A DNA stretch of 64,000 bases, taken from NCBI RefSeq assembly GCF_000813345.1, contig NZ_BBQF01000001.1:828793-892792 (forward strand), read 5' to 3'. Position numbers and translations under genes: made by a program. The stretch is from Sulfurospirillum arsenophilum NBRC 109478 (GTDB lineage Bacteria > Campylobacterota > Campylobacteria > Campylobacterales > Sulfurospirillaceae). Shown here piece by piece: positions 25,235 through 35,221 of this stretch. Under the pieces are notes generated by a model that saw only the letters and a program-made list of their open reading frames with translations, had not been told where the DNA came from and did no database searches. Within the stretch, counting starts at the first letter, position 1. Each line of letters begins with the position of its first letter.

Positions 25235-25264
25235 TTAAAAAAGCTCTTTGAGCGTTAATTGAAC
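25235..25264. repeat. Right 30-bp direct repeat of islet (putative att site)
   Basis: Forms the last nine codons and the stop of the quinone reductase gene; identical to 20646-20675. Confidence 0.8.
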
Positions 25265-25819
25265 AGTTTTAAGCATCTCTTTACGCATCGCATCATCACT
25301 CGTAGAAATTCCTCCAAAGAAGAGATGATCTAGTGTTTTAGCACCACAAAACCCAAAAATTCCCTCATCAGTTGTTTGCTTTAGACTTTTTGTCATTCCT
25401 GACGCATCATAGTACGCATTTGGCGTGCCTTGCGTGGTAATCATAAGAGCTTTTTTATCTGAAAGTAATCCTTCGACAGTACCTTCTTTGGTGTATTGGT
25501 AAGCAAAACCGTACGCAAAAACACGATCAATATAGCCTTTTAAAATTGCAGGCATCCCCGTCCACCAAAGAGGGTAGATGAGGGTGATGGCATCGGCATT
25601 TTTGATGTACGCTTGTTCGGTTTCAATATCGTCTGGCGTATTACCACTGCGTAATTCTTTAAAATCTAGAGGGCAAAGAACAGGGTTAAATCCAAGTGCA
25701 TAGAGGTCTCTCACCACAACGCTGTGTCCTTTGCTCTCAAGCGAACTGATCGCATTTTCTAAAATGGCATGATTGAAGCTATCCTCAAAGGGATGAGCAT
25801 AAACGATAAGATGATTCAT
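25235..25819 (-). CDS. NAD(P)H-dependent quinone reductase, flavodoxin-like fold
   Basis: A 194-residue cytosolic flavoprotein of the NQO1/MdaB/KefF family. It shows YAHPFEDSFNHAI (FMN/FAD phosphate site), ADAITLIYPLWWTGMPAILKGYIDRVFAYGFAY and TTQGTPNAYY. It likely does two-electron reduction of quinones or other electrophiles. It lies 47 bases downstream of a MarR gene. Its promoter region carries GTTAGA, a half-site of the MarR operator. Its 3' end is the integration site of the adjacent islet. Confidence 0.85.
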   Translation of the reverse strand: MNHLIVYAHPFEDSFNHAILENAISSLESKGHSVVVRDLYALGFNPVLCPLDFKELRSGNTPDDIETEQAYIKNADAITLIYPLWWTGMPAILKGYIDRVFAYGFAYQYTKEGTVEGLLSDKKALMITTQGTPNAYYDASGMTKSLKQTTDEGIFGFCGAKTLDHLFFGGISTSDDAMRKEMLKTVQLTLKELF

Positions 25820-25866
25820 AATAACTCCTTTTAGTTTTATATCTAACTATTTTTGGTTTAAAAAAA

Positions 25867-26292
25867 CTACTTCAGATTGTGCATGATCTTTTCCAAAATA
25901 GGATCGACCACATTCATCTGCTCTTCTGAAATCCCTTGAAAAATTTTAGTGTTCAGACTTTGCGAAATCTCTTGAAAATCTTTCTCAAACGCCTTGCCTT
26001 GTTCGGTTAAACGAATGTAGGTTACGCGGCTATCTGTGTCACTTTTCTCTTTGAGCACATAGCCTAAAGTAACCAGTTTATCGACCAGTACAGTGATAGT
26101 TGGTTTGCTACGATGGATTTTTTCCGCAAGCTCTTTCATTGTAATATTCTCATGACTGTAAAGAAATGACAATATACCGCCATGTGATGGCACGATGCCA
26201 TAGATGCCTCGTTTTTCAAGTTCTTGAATAATGAAGCGATGGGCTTTGTCTGAAATTCTGCTGATGCGTGCAATAGTAATTCTAGGTTTCAT
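25867..26292 (-). CDS. MarR-family transcriptional regulator
   Basis: A 141-residue winged-helix repressor (HENITMKELAEKIHRSKPTITVLVDKLVTLGYVLKEKSDTDSRVTYIRLTEQG). The start at 26292 is set by the promoter: a further upstream TTG is part of the -35 element. The ATG is 7 bases after TATAAT with no Shine-Dalgarno, so the mRNA is probably leaderless. It likely represses itself and the adjacent quinone reductase in response to quinones or other electrophiles. Confidence 0.85.
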   Translation of the reverse strand: MKPRITIARISRISDKAHRFIIQELEKRGIYGIVPSHGGILSFLYSHENITMKELAEKIHRSKPTITVLVDKLVTLGYVLKEKSDTDSRVTYIRLTEQGKAFEKDFQEISQSLNTKIFQGISEEQMNVVDPILEKIMHNLK

Positions 26293-26299
26293 GAGGAGT

Positions 26300-26328
26300 A
26301 TTATAGTTAGATGTCTAACAAAAGTCAA
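26300..26328 (-). promoter_or_regulatory. MarR promoter with operator in the spacer
   Basis: On the minus strand TTGACT (26323-26328), 17-base spacer, TATAAT (26300-26305). The imperfect palindrome GTTAGA-CA-TCTAAC (26306-26319) fills the spacer next to the -10, a typical autorepression operator. Confidence 0.78.
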
Positions 26329-26343
26329 GAGGAAAAAAGAAAT

Positions 26344-26369
26344 TTAGGGCTTTACATGTAAAGCCCTAA
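26344..26369. terminator. Terminator of yebC, 26-bp perfect palindrome
   Basis: TTAGGGC and GCCCTAA extend TTTACATGTAAA into a perfect 26-bp palindrome. On the minus strand it is followed by a T-rich run, as expected for the end of the YebC transcript. Confidence 0.7.
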
Positions 26370-26372
26370 GGA

Positions 26373-27083
26373 TTAACCGATGTTGGTATAAACGGCTTGA
26401 ACGTCGTCGTCGTCTTCGATTTTTTCGATGATTTTATCTACATCAACCATTTGCTCTTCGCTAAATGTTACAGGATTATTGGCGATGCGCTCTAAGTTAG
26501 CTTTAGTCAGAGTAATGCCAAGGCGATCAAACGCTGCATTGAGCGTTCCAAAGTTAGTGTAGTCTGCATAGACAAGCACTATGCCTTCTTCTTCCTCGAT
26601 CTCTTCAAGTCCAGCGTCGATGAGTTCAAGTTCTAACTCTTCGATGTCCATGTCCGCAGTCTTTGCAAACTCAAAAACGGCTTTACGAGAGAACATAAAT
26701 TCGAGTGAGCCATTGTTAACCATCTCGCCGCCCGCTTTTTTAAACGCACTTTTGATGTTCGCTACTGTTCGTGTGTTATTATCGGTTGCGCATTCCACAA
26801 AAAAGAGTGAACCATGAGGCCCTTTGCCTTCAAAGGTGACTTCACTTAGGGTTTGAGCATCTTTGCCAAGGGCTCGCTTAATGGCCGCATCGATGTTGTC
26901 TTTAGGCATATTCTCAGCTTTGGCATTGAGGATCGCTGTACGGAGTTTTGCATTACTCTCAGGGTCTCCACCGCCTTCTTTCGCTGCCATCATAATCGTT
27001 CGGCCAAGTCTTGGAAATACGCGTGACATATTTCCCCATCGTTTCATTTTTGATGCTTTTCGGTATTCAAACGCTCTTCCCAT
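26373..27083 (-). CDS. yebC: YebC/PmpR family protein
   Basis: A 236-residue protein of the universal YebC family, known as transcriptional regulators and, more recently, as factors relieving ribosome stalling at proline-rich sequences. The start at 27083 gives the conserved N-terminus [27 protein letters not shown] lies upstream at proper spacing, whereas the TTG three codons earlier does not fit. Central motif [14 protein letters not shown] and acidic C-terminus are typical. Confidence 0.92.
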   Translation of the reverse strand: MGRAFEYRKASKMKRWGNMSRVFPRLGRTIMMAAKEGGGDPESNAKLRTAILNAKAENMPKDNIDAAIKRALGKDAQTLSEVTFEGKGPHGSLFFVECATDNNTRTVANIKSAFKKAGGEMVNNGSLEFMFSRKAVFEFAKTADMDIEELELELIDAGLEEIEEEEGIVLVYADYTNFGTLNAAFDRLGITLTKANLERIANNPVTFSEEQMVDVDKIIEKIEDDDDVQAVYTNIG

Positions 27084-27202
27084 AGGGGTCAATTCCTTGT
27101 TGTAATGTTCTTAATAGTGCACTATTATAGCTTGTTTATACCTTGTTTAAAATAAGAGTTTTTTCTATAATTCCAAGAACGTTCGCAAATTCAAAGGATA
27201 AT

Positions 27203-27802
27203 ATGATGGAAAATCTCAAAAAAATCTATAAAAAACATGGCTTTGAGCTGATTTGCGTTCCTACGCAAGAAGAAGCTCTCAGCGTTGCTATGAGTTTCAT
27301 TAAACCACATATGAGCATAGGTCTTGGTGGCTCAACGACAGTTAAAGAAATAGGACTTTATGATTATGTTACTTCTCGTAAAGACATTACACTTTTTAAT
27401 CAGTACGAAGCAGGCATTAGCATGGAAGAAAATAGCGAGCGTAGGCATAAAGGCATTCTTGCGGATCTTTACATCACCAGTACGAATGCACTCACTAAAA
27501 ATGGCGAACTTGTCAATGCCGATGGCAGTGGAAACAGAGTAGCTGCGCAGATATTTGGACCTAAAAAAGTACTCATCATTGCAGGCATTAACAAACTCGT
27601 TGAAAACGTGGAAGAGGGCTTTAAACGCATACACGATGTGGCAAGTCCTAAGAACATTGAGCGCATGAATAACCTTGCGATTAGTTTGGGCAAAGAACCA
27701 CGTCATAACATGAGCAATATTGGTAAAAAATTCTCGTATATTAATGGTGATGATGAAGGTCGTACGACGATTATTTTAGTCGATGAGGTGCTTGGTTATT
27801 AA
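27203..27802 (+). CDS. LUD domain protein (lactate utilisation-like)
   Basis: A 199-residue protein matching the LUD/DUF162 domain of LutC and LutB: IGLGGSTTVKEIGLYDYV, ADLYITSTNALTKNGELVNADGSGNRVAA and KKVLIIAGINKLV. It lacks iron-sulfur motifs, so it is a stand-alone LUD domain, and no lutA or lutB lies nearby. Start at 27203 follows AAAGGAT; an adjacent ATG at 27206 is also possible. Probably cytosolic; the substrate is not known. Confidence 0.82.
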   Translation: MMENLKKIYKKHGFELICVPTQEEALSVAMSFIKPHMSIGLGGSTTVKEIGLYDYVTSRKDITLFNQYEAGISMEENSERRHKGILADLYITSTNALTKNGELVNADGSGNRVAAQIFGPKKVLIIAGINKLVENVEEGFKRIHDVASPKNIERMNNLAISLGKEPRHNMSNIGKKFSYINGDDEGRTTIILVDEVLGY

Positions 27803-27822
27803 GATGTTTCTATACGAAGCAT

Positions 27823-27834
27823 TTTACATGTAAA
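27823..27834 (+). repeat. TTTACATGTAAA palindrome after LUD gene
   Basis: Core motif without a long GC extension, 20 bases after the LUD stop codon. May act as a weak terminator. Confidence 0.6.
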
Positions 27835-27896
27835 CAGCTAAAGGTGTGACATTTTTAGATTTTCCAAGGAAATTTGCATTAAAGTAGAATTATAAG

Positions 27897-27960
27897 AAGC
27901 TTGTTGTTAAGTGAACACTAGAATAAAACGCAACAACAAGCTTTTGTTTTTACATGTAAA
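27897..27960 (+). promoter_or_regulatory. 5'-UTR stem-loop ahead of the TAXI-TRAP genes
   Basis: A 12-bp stem (27897-27908 with 27932-27943) encloses a 23-base loop and is followed by TTGTTTTT and a TTTACATGTAAA copy (27949-27960). It looks like a terminator placed about 40 bases before the receptor start. TATAAG at 27891-27896 could be the -10, which would put the stem at the very 5' end of the transcript. Confidence 0.5.
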
Positions 27961-27981
27961 TTACTTAATAAGGAGCAATCT

Positions 27982-28923
27982 ATGAAAAAATCACTTTTAG
28001 TGGGTGCTGTGGCAGTGTGTCTTGGGGCATCGCTTTACGCGGCAGAGTTTATCAATGTTCTCACCGGTGGAACAAGCGGTATTTACTATCCTCTAGGCGT
28101 TGCGCTTTCGCAAATGTATGCCAAAGCGATTCCTGATTCTAAAACTGCGGTTCAAGCGACCAAAGCCAGTGTTGAAAACCTCAATCTGCTTCAAGCCGGA
28201 CGTGGTGAAGCGGCGATTTCTTTGGGCGATTCACTTTCCGATGCGTATAAAGGCAATGCGGAAGCAGGCTTTAAAGCTCCTCTTTCTAAACTTCGCACCA
28301 TTTCAGCGCTTTATCCAAACTACATTCACTTTGTTGCCGCAGCCGATTCTGGCATCAAGTCATTTGCTGACATCAAAGGTAAGCGTATCTCTGTAGGTGC
28401 TCCAAAATCAGGAACGGAGCTGAACTCAAGAGCCATTCTCGCAGCAGCAGGGCTGAGTTACAAAGACTTCTCTAAAGTTGAGTATCTCTCTTATGCCGAG
28501 TCTGTAGAGCTTATGAAAAACAGACAGCTTGATGTCACATTGCTTTCATCGGGAGCTGGTGTTGCTGCGCTTCGCGATCTTGCGACCTCTCAAAAAGTGG
28601 TTTTCTTGACTATTCCTGAAGAGATTGTCAAAAAAATTGACGATCCTGCATACCAAGTAGGCATCATTCCTGCCAACACGTATGAAGGTCAAACGAGCGA
28701 CGTTAAGACCGTTTCTGTTCAAAACTTCCTTGTAACCCATTCTGGTGTATCAGAACAAACGGTATATACTATGACCAAAACAATGTTTGAAAACCTAGAC
28801 CAAATGGTTGCTGCACACGCTGCAGCGAAGGGTATTAGCCTTGCAAATGCAGCGAAAAATCCTCCAGCACCATTGCATCCAGGAGCTGAAAAATACTACA
28901 AAGAGATGGGTATTATTAAATAG
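27982..28923 (+). CDS. TAXI-family TRAP transporter solute-binding receptor
   Basis: A 313-residue periplasmic binding protein with a Sec signal peptide (to about residue 20, LYAA). The N-terminal NVLTGGTSGIYYPLGVALSQMY and AAISLGDSLSDAY are diagnostic of the TAXI (TRAP-associated extracytoplasmic immunogenic) family; relatives bind dicarboxylates or glutamate. It works with the fused permease downstream. A 13-bp hairpin follows its stop codon, which probably raises receptor output relative to permease. Confidence 0.92.
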   Translation: MKKSLLVGAVAVCLGASLYAAEFINVLTGGTSGIYYPLGVALSQMYAKAIPDSKTAVQATKASVENLNLLQAGRGEAAISLGDSLSDAYKGNAEAGFKAPLSKLRTISALYPNYIHFVAAADSGIKSFADIKGKRISVGAPKSGTELNSRAILAAAGLSYKDFSKVEYLSYAESVELMKNRQLDVTLLSSGAGVAALRDLATSQKVVFLTIPEEIVKKIDDPAYQVGIIPANTYEGQTSDVKTVSVQNFLVTHSGVSEQTVYTMTKTMFENLDQMVAAHAAAKGISLANAAKNPPAPLHPGAEKYYKEMGIIK

Positions 28924-28954
28924 ACTTCTTACAAAACCAAATTTGTAAGAAGTC
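28923..28954 (+). terminator. Intercistronic hairpin between receptor and permease
   Basis: Perfect 13-bp stem (GACTTCTTACAAA with its complement) and 6-base loop directly at the receptor stop codon. No T run follows, so it fits an mRNA-stabilising or partial-termination element rather than a full terminator. Confidence 0.65.
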
Positions 28955-29081
28955 AAGCACCAAGGGTGTGTGGGTATTCTGCCTAAGAAAACCCAGTGTT
29001 AACGTAGTTTTTGAAGCTTTGCTTTAAAAACGTGTTCAGAGTTCTGGAAGAACTTTAATAAAAACAGTTGAAGGAATAAGT

Positions 29082-31148
29082 ATGTCTGCCTTATTAACCG
29101 AGGAAGTTCACGAAGATACTTCCGATTTTGAAGAGCATGGGCACCAGCGACAGCTTATAGGCTGGGCATCACGTTTGGTGATGTTTGGTGCGCTCGCATT
29201 TTCTGCTTATCAGATCTCTGTTGCGGCGTTTCATCCATTTTCAAGTTTGATTATTAGAGCTTTACATGTAAGCTTTTTGGTTTTCTTGATTTTTATGCTT
29301 TACCCTGCAACGTCAAAGGGTCGCACACAACAGAGTATTCCTTGGTATGACCTTTTTCTCTCTCTTTTTGGGTTTGCGCTTGGTTTTTATCATCTGGTTT
29401 TTGAAGCAGATCTCATTGAGCGTTCGGGTGATCCGACGAGCATGGATCTTTTTGTAGCAACGGCTGCAAGTGTTCTTGTTTTTGAAGCTGCAAGGCGTGT
29501 TGTAGGTTTCGCTCTGACCTTGGTGTGTGGCATCTTTTTGGCGTATGGCTTTTTCGGTCAATACTTGCCTCTTTCCATAGCACATCGAGGTTTTGGGTTT
29601 GATCAGATCGTGAGCCAACTCTACTTAGGAAGCGATGGCATTTTAGGAACACCTACGCTTGTTTCAGCTACGTATATCTTCTTGTTTATTCTCTTTGGAA
29701 CGTTTTTAGAGCATGCGGGAATGATTCGCCTTTTTAACGCACTAGCTCTTGGTCTTGTTGGTCGTGCTCAAGGTGGACCGGCTAAGGTTGCAGTCATCTC
29801 TTCAGGACTCATGGGAACCATCTCTGGCTCAGGCGTTGCCAATGTCTTAACCGTTGGTCAATTCACCATTCCGTTAATGAAACGCTTTGGCTACACCTCA
29901 GTTTTCGCAGGTGCAGTAGAAGCAACAGCATCCATGGGTGGACAGATTATGCCTCCTGTTATGGGGGCGGTGGCGTTCATTATGGCAGAGACGCTGAATG
30001 TGCCATACGCTGACATTGTTATGGCGGCGATTATTCCTGCAATGCTGTATTACTTTACTGCCTTTTGGATGGTGCATCTTGAAGCAGGGCGATTGAAACT
30101 CTTAGGAATTCCTGCCGATCAATGTCCCAACCCTTGGAAAGAGCTCAAAGCAAGCTGGTACTTAGCGCTTCCACTCGCAGCCTTGGTGTATATGCTTTTT
30201 CATGGCTTCACCCCGATGTTTGCAGGAATGATGGGTTTGACACTCACGTCTGTATTGATTTTAGGCGCAGCTCTTGCTGCGCGCATTTCCCAAGTTGCAT
30301 TACGTTATGTCTTTTGGGTGGCCATCGCCCTTGGTGCATCTAGCTTTTTAGCCTGGGGCATTGTTCCCGTACTTGGTGTCATTGCTCTTTTAGTACTTCT
30401 TAACTTTGTCGTTCAAGGTGGGCGCGATACGCTTAGAACGATGAAAACAGCGCTTATTGATGGTGCAAAACAAGCACTGGGTGTGGGAATCGCTTGTGCT
30501 ATTGTCGGTGTTATCATCGGTGTTTTAACACTAACGGGTGCGGCATCGAACTTTGCTGGGTTTATCCTCGAAATTGGAGAGAAAAGTCTCTTTCTTTCCT
30601 TGCTTCTAACGATGGTAGCGTGTTTGATCTTGGGAATGGGAATTCCTACCATTCCGAACTACATCATCACAAGCTCTATCGCGGCACCTGCACTGTTGAA
30701 ACTGGGTGTTCCGCTCATCGTAAGCCATATGTTCGTTTTTTACTTTGGCATTATGGCTGACCTCACACCTCCAGTTGCACTTGCTGCTTTTGCGGCAGCT
30801 TCCATCGCCAAAGCTTCAGCCATGAAAATTGGTTTTAAAGCAACACAAATCGCCATAGCAGGCTTCGTTGTTCCGTTTATGGCAGTGTACGACCCAGCGT
30901 TGATGCTTCAAGGTGATCCGACGGCTCTAGCCGTTGTTTACATCGTGATTAAAGCGCTGCTTGCGATCTATCTATGGGGTTGCGCAGCGATTGGGTATTT
31001 GTGGTCACCACTGCATATGTATGAGCGTGTCATTGCTGCCTCTACAGCAGCTTTGTTGGTTGCAGCGATTCCTTTGACCGATCAGATTGGATTTGTGTTA
31101 GGGTTTATGTTTATTGCATGGAATTGGTGGAAAACCCATAAACAATGA
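29082..31148 (+). CDS. TRAP transporter permease, fused small and large subunits
   Basis: A 688-residue inner membrane protein with about 16-18 hydrophobic segments. The first about 190 residues correspond to the 4-helix small (DctQ-like) subunit and the rest to the DctM-type subunit (GTISGSGVANVLTVGQFTIPLMKRFGY; ASMGGQIMPPVMGAVAFIMAE; LGMGIPTIPNYIITSSIAAPAL). The fused form is usual for TAXI systems. Uses an ion gradient to take up the substrate delivered by the receptor. It overlaps the next gene by 4 bases. Confidence 0.92.
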   Translation: MSALLTEEVHEDTSDFEEHGHQRQLIGWASRLVMFGALAFSAYQISVAAFHPFSSLIIRALHVSFLVFLIFMLYPATSKGRTQQSIPWYDLFLSLFGFALGFYHLVFEADLIERSGDPTSMDLFVATAASVLVFEAARRVVGFALTLVCGIFLAYGFFGQYLPLSIAHRGFGFDQIVSQLYLGSDGILGTPTLVSATYIFLFILFGTFLEHAGMIRLFNALALGLVGRAQGGPAKVAVISSGLMGTISGSGVANVLTVGQFTIPLMKRFGYTSVFAGAVEATASMGGQIMPPVMGAVAFIMAETLNVPYADIVMAAIIPAMLYYFTAFWMVHLEAGRLKLLGIPADQCPNPWKELKASWYLALPLAALVYMLFHGFTPMFAGMMGLTLTSVLILGAALAARISQVALRYVFWVAIALGASSFLAWGIVPVLGVIALLVLLNFVVQGGRDTLRTMKTALIDGAKQALGVGIACAIVGVIIGVLTLTGAASNFAGFILEIGEKSLFLSLLLTMVACLILGMGIPTIPNYIITSSIAAPALLKLGVPLIVSHMFVFYFGIMADLTPPVALAAFAAASIAKASAMKIGFKATQIAIAGFVVPFMAVYDPALMLQGDPTALAVVYIVIKALLAIYLWGCAAIGYLWSPLHMYERVIAASTAALLVAAIPLTDQIGFVLGFMFIAWNWWKTHKQ

Positions 31149-31522
31149 TGGCGTTATGTCTAAGTTCAGGAGCAGTAACCGTGACACTGTTCCTGAACTC
31201 TTTTACCCTCGCTTGGATGCACTCGGTTGAAAAAGTACGCTGGGAAGAGCAGTGGAAAGTCGAGGGGAAATCTTTACATGTAACTTCTGCCAGTGTGCGT
31301 GGAAGTGGGGCAGGGATGGAGCCACCACTGGATGCTGTATTTAAAGAGGGTGCTTGGCACTATACGCCTCATGTCGCACCACTTCAAGCACTCCGTCTTG
31401 CACATTCTCCGTTTACAAAAGAGTATGAACTTTGTTTTGATGGTAGATGTACACCGCTGAGTGACTTCTTCTTAACACTCCCTCAAATTGACACTATTGT
31501 TCTTGAAGCCTGCGAACGCTAG
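31145..31522 (+). CDS. DUF1850 protein associated with TAXI-TRAP
   Basis: A 125-residue protein with an N-terminal hydrophobic segment. FTLAWMHSVEKVRWEEQW, RGSGAGMEPPLDAVFKEGAWHY and the two cysteines in YELCFDGRCTPL match DUF1850, which is regularly found beside TAXI-TRAP permeases. Likely extracytoplasmic accessory protein; its function is unknown. Confidence 0.82.
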   Translation: MMALCLSSGAVTVTLFLNSFTLAWMHSVEKVRWEEQWKVEGKSLHVTSASVRGSGAGMEPPLDAVFKEGAWHYTPHVAPLQALRLAHSPFTKEYELCFDGRCTPLSDFFLTLPQIDTIVLEACER

Positions 31523-31535
31523 AATACCGCCAATT

Positions 31536-31546
31536 TTTACATGTAA
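31536..31546 (+). repeat. TTTACATGTAA motif between DUF1850 and YitT genes
   Basis: Motif copy lying 10 bases before the GTG start of the next gene and followed by AAGGCTTTTT; the AAGG may double as its ribosome binding site. Confidence 0.6.
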
Positions 31547-31555
31547 GGCTTTTTA

Positions 31556-32389
31556 GTGAAATCAGAACTCAAAAACTACAGTTATATTTTTTTAGGCTCG
31601 CTTTTCTTGAGCTTTGGTGTTGTCTCTTTGTTTATTCCCAATGCTTTGGTAACGGGTGGAACATCTGGTATGGCGCTTTTGGGGCATTACGTTTTTAAAC
31701 TGCCTGTTGGAATGCTTATGGTGCTTATTAACGCACCGCTTCTTTTGTTGGGTACAAAATATTTTGGAAAGCATTTTACGATTCGCAGTATCATCGCGAT
31801 TGGTTTTACCTCTTTGTGTATTGATGTGATGGTTGAATATTTACATGTAAGCGCTCTCAGCCACGATGTTATCTTGGCGGCTATCTTTGGAGGCATTGCT
31901 GTTGGTATTGGTTTAGGGCTTATTTTAAGTGGTCACGCTTCTGCTGGGGGTTCGACCATTATCGCTAAAATCGTAGCGTCTAAGACGAGCATTAAAGCCT
32001 CTTCTGTGATGCTTTTCATCGATATGCTTGTTATTATAGCGATTGCAATTTTATTTGGTAAAGTTGACTTGGCTTTGTGGAGTTTGGTGAGCATTTACAT
32101 TACGGCTAAGAGTATCGATATGTTTTTAACACGTGGACCTTCTAAAAAAGTGGTACACATCGTTTCAACCAAGATCGAAGAACTTTGCTCTCAAATTGTG
32201 CTTCATTTGGGTAAAAACGGCACGATTGTGCAAGGTAATGGTATTTTTGAGCACGAAAACAAACGAATGATATTTTTAGTTGTCGAAAATGGCAAAGTAC
32301 CACGTTTAAAAGAGCTGATTCAAAAAGTTGATGCTGAAGCGTTTATGGTGGTTATGGAAGCGTCTGAACTCTTAGGTCGTGGGCATTAA
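31556..32389 (+). CDS. YitT family membrane protein
   Basis: A 277-residue protein with a GTG start. About five to six transmembrane helices (residues 10-185) include the family signature FIPNALVTGGTSGMALLGHYVFKLPVGMLMVLINAPLL and GHASAGGSTIIAKIV. A cytosolic DUF2179 domain occupies the C-terminus (about 195-275). Function unknown; possibly a transporter. Its stop overlaps the stop of the convergent porin gene by 4 bases. Confidence 0.85.
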   Translation: MKSELKNYSYIFLGSLFLSFGVVSLFIPNALVTGGTSGMALLGHYVFKLPVGMLMVLINAPLLLLGTKYFGKHFTIRSIIAIGFTSLCIDVMVEYLHVSALSHDVILAAIFGGIAVGIGLGLILSGHASAGGSTIIAKIVASKTSIKASSVMLFIDMLVIIAIAILFGKVDLALWSLVSIYITAKSIDMFLTRGPSKKVVHIVSTKIEELCSQIVLHLGKNGTIVQGNGIFEHENKRMIFLVVENGKVPRLKELIQKVDAEAFMVVMEASELLGRGH

Positions 32390-33171
32390 AACTTACTTTT
32401 GATGTTAATCCCAAACTGATCGTTTTGCTTGGCAATACCTGTTTTATCGTAGGAAATACCAAGGTTGAGTCCTTTGACGATTTCATTGAGCTGAAAATTG
32501 CTATAGACACCCGTGTAGGAGAGATTGGTTTGCATCTCATTGGCAATGACATAGCGTGATCCTAGCGTAACGTCTTTACGAGGTGAGTAATTTAGATCCA
32601 CGGCGTATGCAGAGGTGTTGGGCGTATAATTGTTCGAACTCAGAGCGGAAGAGGTTGGCAGAAGATGATCTTTGCCTTCCAAGTCGCCACTTGCGCTATG
32701 ACTGCCTTCACCGACTTTAGAGTAGGCGATGAAACTTCCAAAATTCTCATAATTCACTTGCGCTTTTACCCCAAATGCATTGGTTGTACTGATACCACTT
32801 TGTGCGATGTTTTGACGGTAAGTGTCAGCATAGTAATTTGCACTCAGTTTATACCCAAGCTCTTCTGCTTTGCCATGGTACAGAGCTTCGGTGTAGTAGA
32901 TCGTATTGTCCGTACTACTTTGGTGCATTTCTGACGCAAAAGACTGGGTTGCAACTTCAAGTTTCAAACCTGCTACGGGAGCGGTCTGGTAGTGAAAAAG
33001 AATCTTTTGGGTTTTAGTGCTTGAAAATGCAGTCTCGTCCTCTTCTTTTCCTTCATTGTAGCTAGCATTGATTTTATGTGTTAAATTGCCATCAAGTAAG
33101 GCATCGATGAGTGAGTCAGCAGCAAAGAGTGTGTGGGAAAGAAGGATGAGGCTAAAGGTAAGTTTTTTCAT
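32386..33171 (-). CDS. Small OprD-like outer membrane protein
   Basis: A 261-residue predicted beta-barrel with a signal peptide (to about residue 18, LFAA) and the start DSLIDALLDGNLTHKINASYNEG, which resembles the SGELKAFYWDRD region of the 399-residue porin at 6351. It ends in Phe (FGINIKSKF). It is shorter than usual family members (about 380-420), so it may be a reduced barrel. No clear ribosome binding site is seen. Confidence 0.7.
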   Translation of the reverse strand: MKKLTFSLILLSHTLFAADSLIDALLDGNLTHKINASYNEGKEEDETAFSSTKTQKILFHYQTAPVAGLKLEVATQSFASEMHQSSTDNTIYYTEALYHGKAEELGYKLSANYYADTYRQNIAQSGISTTNAFGVKAQVNYENFGSFIAYSKVGEGSHSASGDLEGKDHLLPTSSALSSNNYTPNTSAYAVDLNYSPRKDVTLGSRYVIANEMQTNLSYTGVYSNFQLNEIVKGLNLGISYDKTGIAKQNDQFGINIKSKF

Positions 33172-33187
33172 GGTGATGATGAAAGCG

Positions 33188-33216
33188 TAAAGCCACCGAA
33201 ATGGCTTTACATGTAA
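33188..33216 (-). terminator. Hairpin with TTTACATGTAA arm after groEL
   Basis: TAAAGCCA and TGGCTTTA form an 8-bp stem with a 6-base loop (33188-33209). The right arm runs into a TTTACATGTAA copy (33206-33216). It separates groEL from the downstream porin gene on the same strand. Confidence 0.5.
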
Positions 33217-33231
33217 CGCAGGAGGGAATGA

Positions 33232-34887
<1,656 letters not shown>

Positions 34888-34901
34888 CTATTATAGATTA
34901 A

Positions 34902-35168
34902 TTATAAAACGCCTAAGATATCGTCAGTGTTCATTACAAGGTATGGTTTACCTTCTAAAGTGAGCTCGGTACCTGCATATTTTGCAAACACAACTTTGTC
35001 TCCAATTGAAACAAGACCTTTTTCTGCAACTTTTGGACTTACCGCTCTAACAATACCGCTAAGAGGTTTTTCCTTAGCATTGTCAGGGATGATAATACCT
35101 GAAGCAGTGGTAGTCGCTTCTTCGATTCTCTCAAGAAGTACTCTTTTTCCTAATGGTTTGAAAGTCAT
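34902..35168 (-). CDS. groES: 10 kDa co-chaperonin GroES
   Basis: An 88-residue lid protein of the chaperonin: [16 protein letters not shown], the mobile loop with [15 protein letters not shown], and [13 protein letters not shown]. First gene of the groESL operon, with AAGGAC as ribosome binding site. Confidence 0.98.
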   Translation of the reverse strand: MTFKPLGKRVLLERIEEATTTASGIIIPDNAKEKPLSGIVRAVSPKVAEKGLVSIGDKVVFAKYAGTELTLEGKPYLVMNTDDILGVL

Positions 35169-35193
35169 TTGTATGTCCTTTTGACTAAAATTT

Positions 35194-35220
35194 TTAGCAC
35201 TCGCTTATTTCGAGTGACAA
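35194..35220. promoter_or_regulatory. CIRCE element (HrcA operator) of groESL
   Basis: TTAGCACTC, 9-base spacer, GAGTGACAA. The left arm matches the CIRCE consensus exactly; the right arm differs from GAGTGCTAA at two positions. It covers the expected transcription start. Confidence 0.88.
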
Positions 35221-35221
35221 A

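Larger units (their letters stand above)
20646..25264. mobile_element. 4.6 kb genomic islet flanked by 30-bp direct repeats
   Basis: The segment between two perfect 30-bp direct repeats holds a MipA/OmpV porin, a two-component system and an alkylsulfatase-like hydrolase. The repeats correspond to the 3' end of the quinone reductase gene, the pattern left by site-specific insertion into a gene end that restores the gene. No integrase or transposase is seen inside. No copy of the TTTACATGTAAA motif was seen inside, although it is frequent on both sides. Confidence 0.6.
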
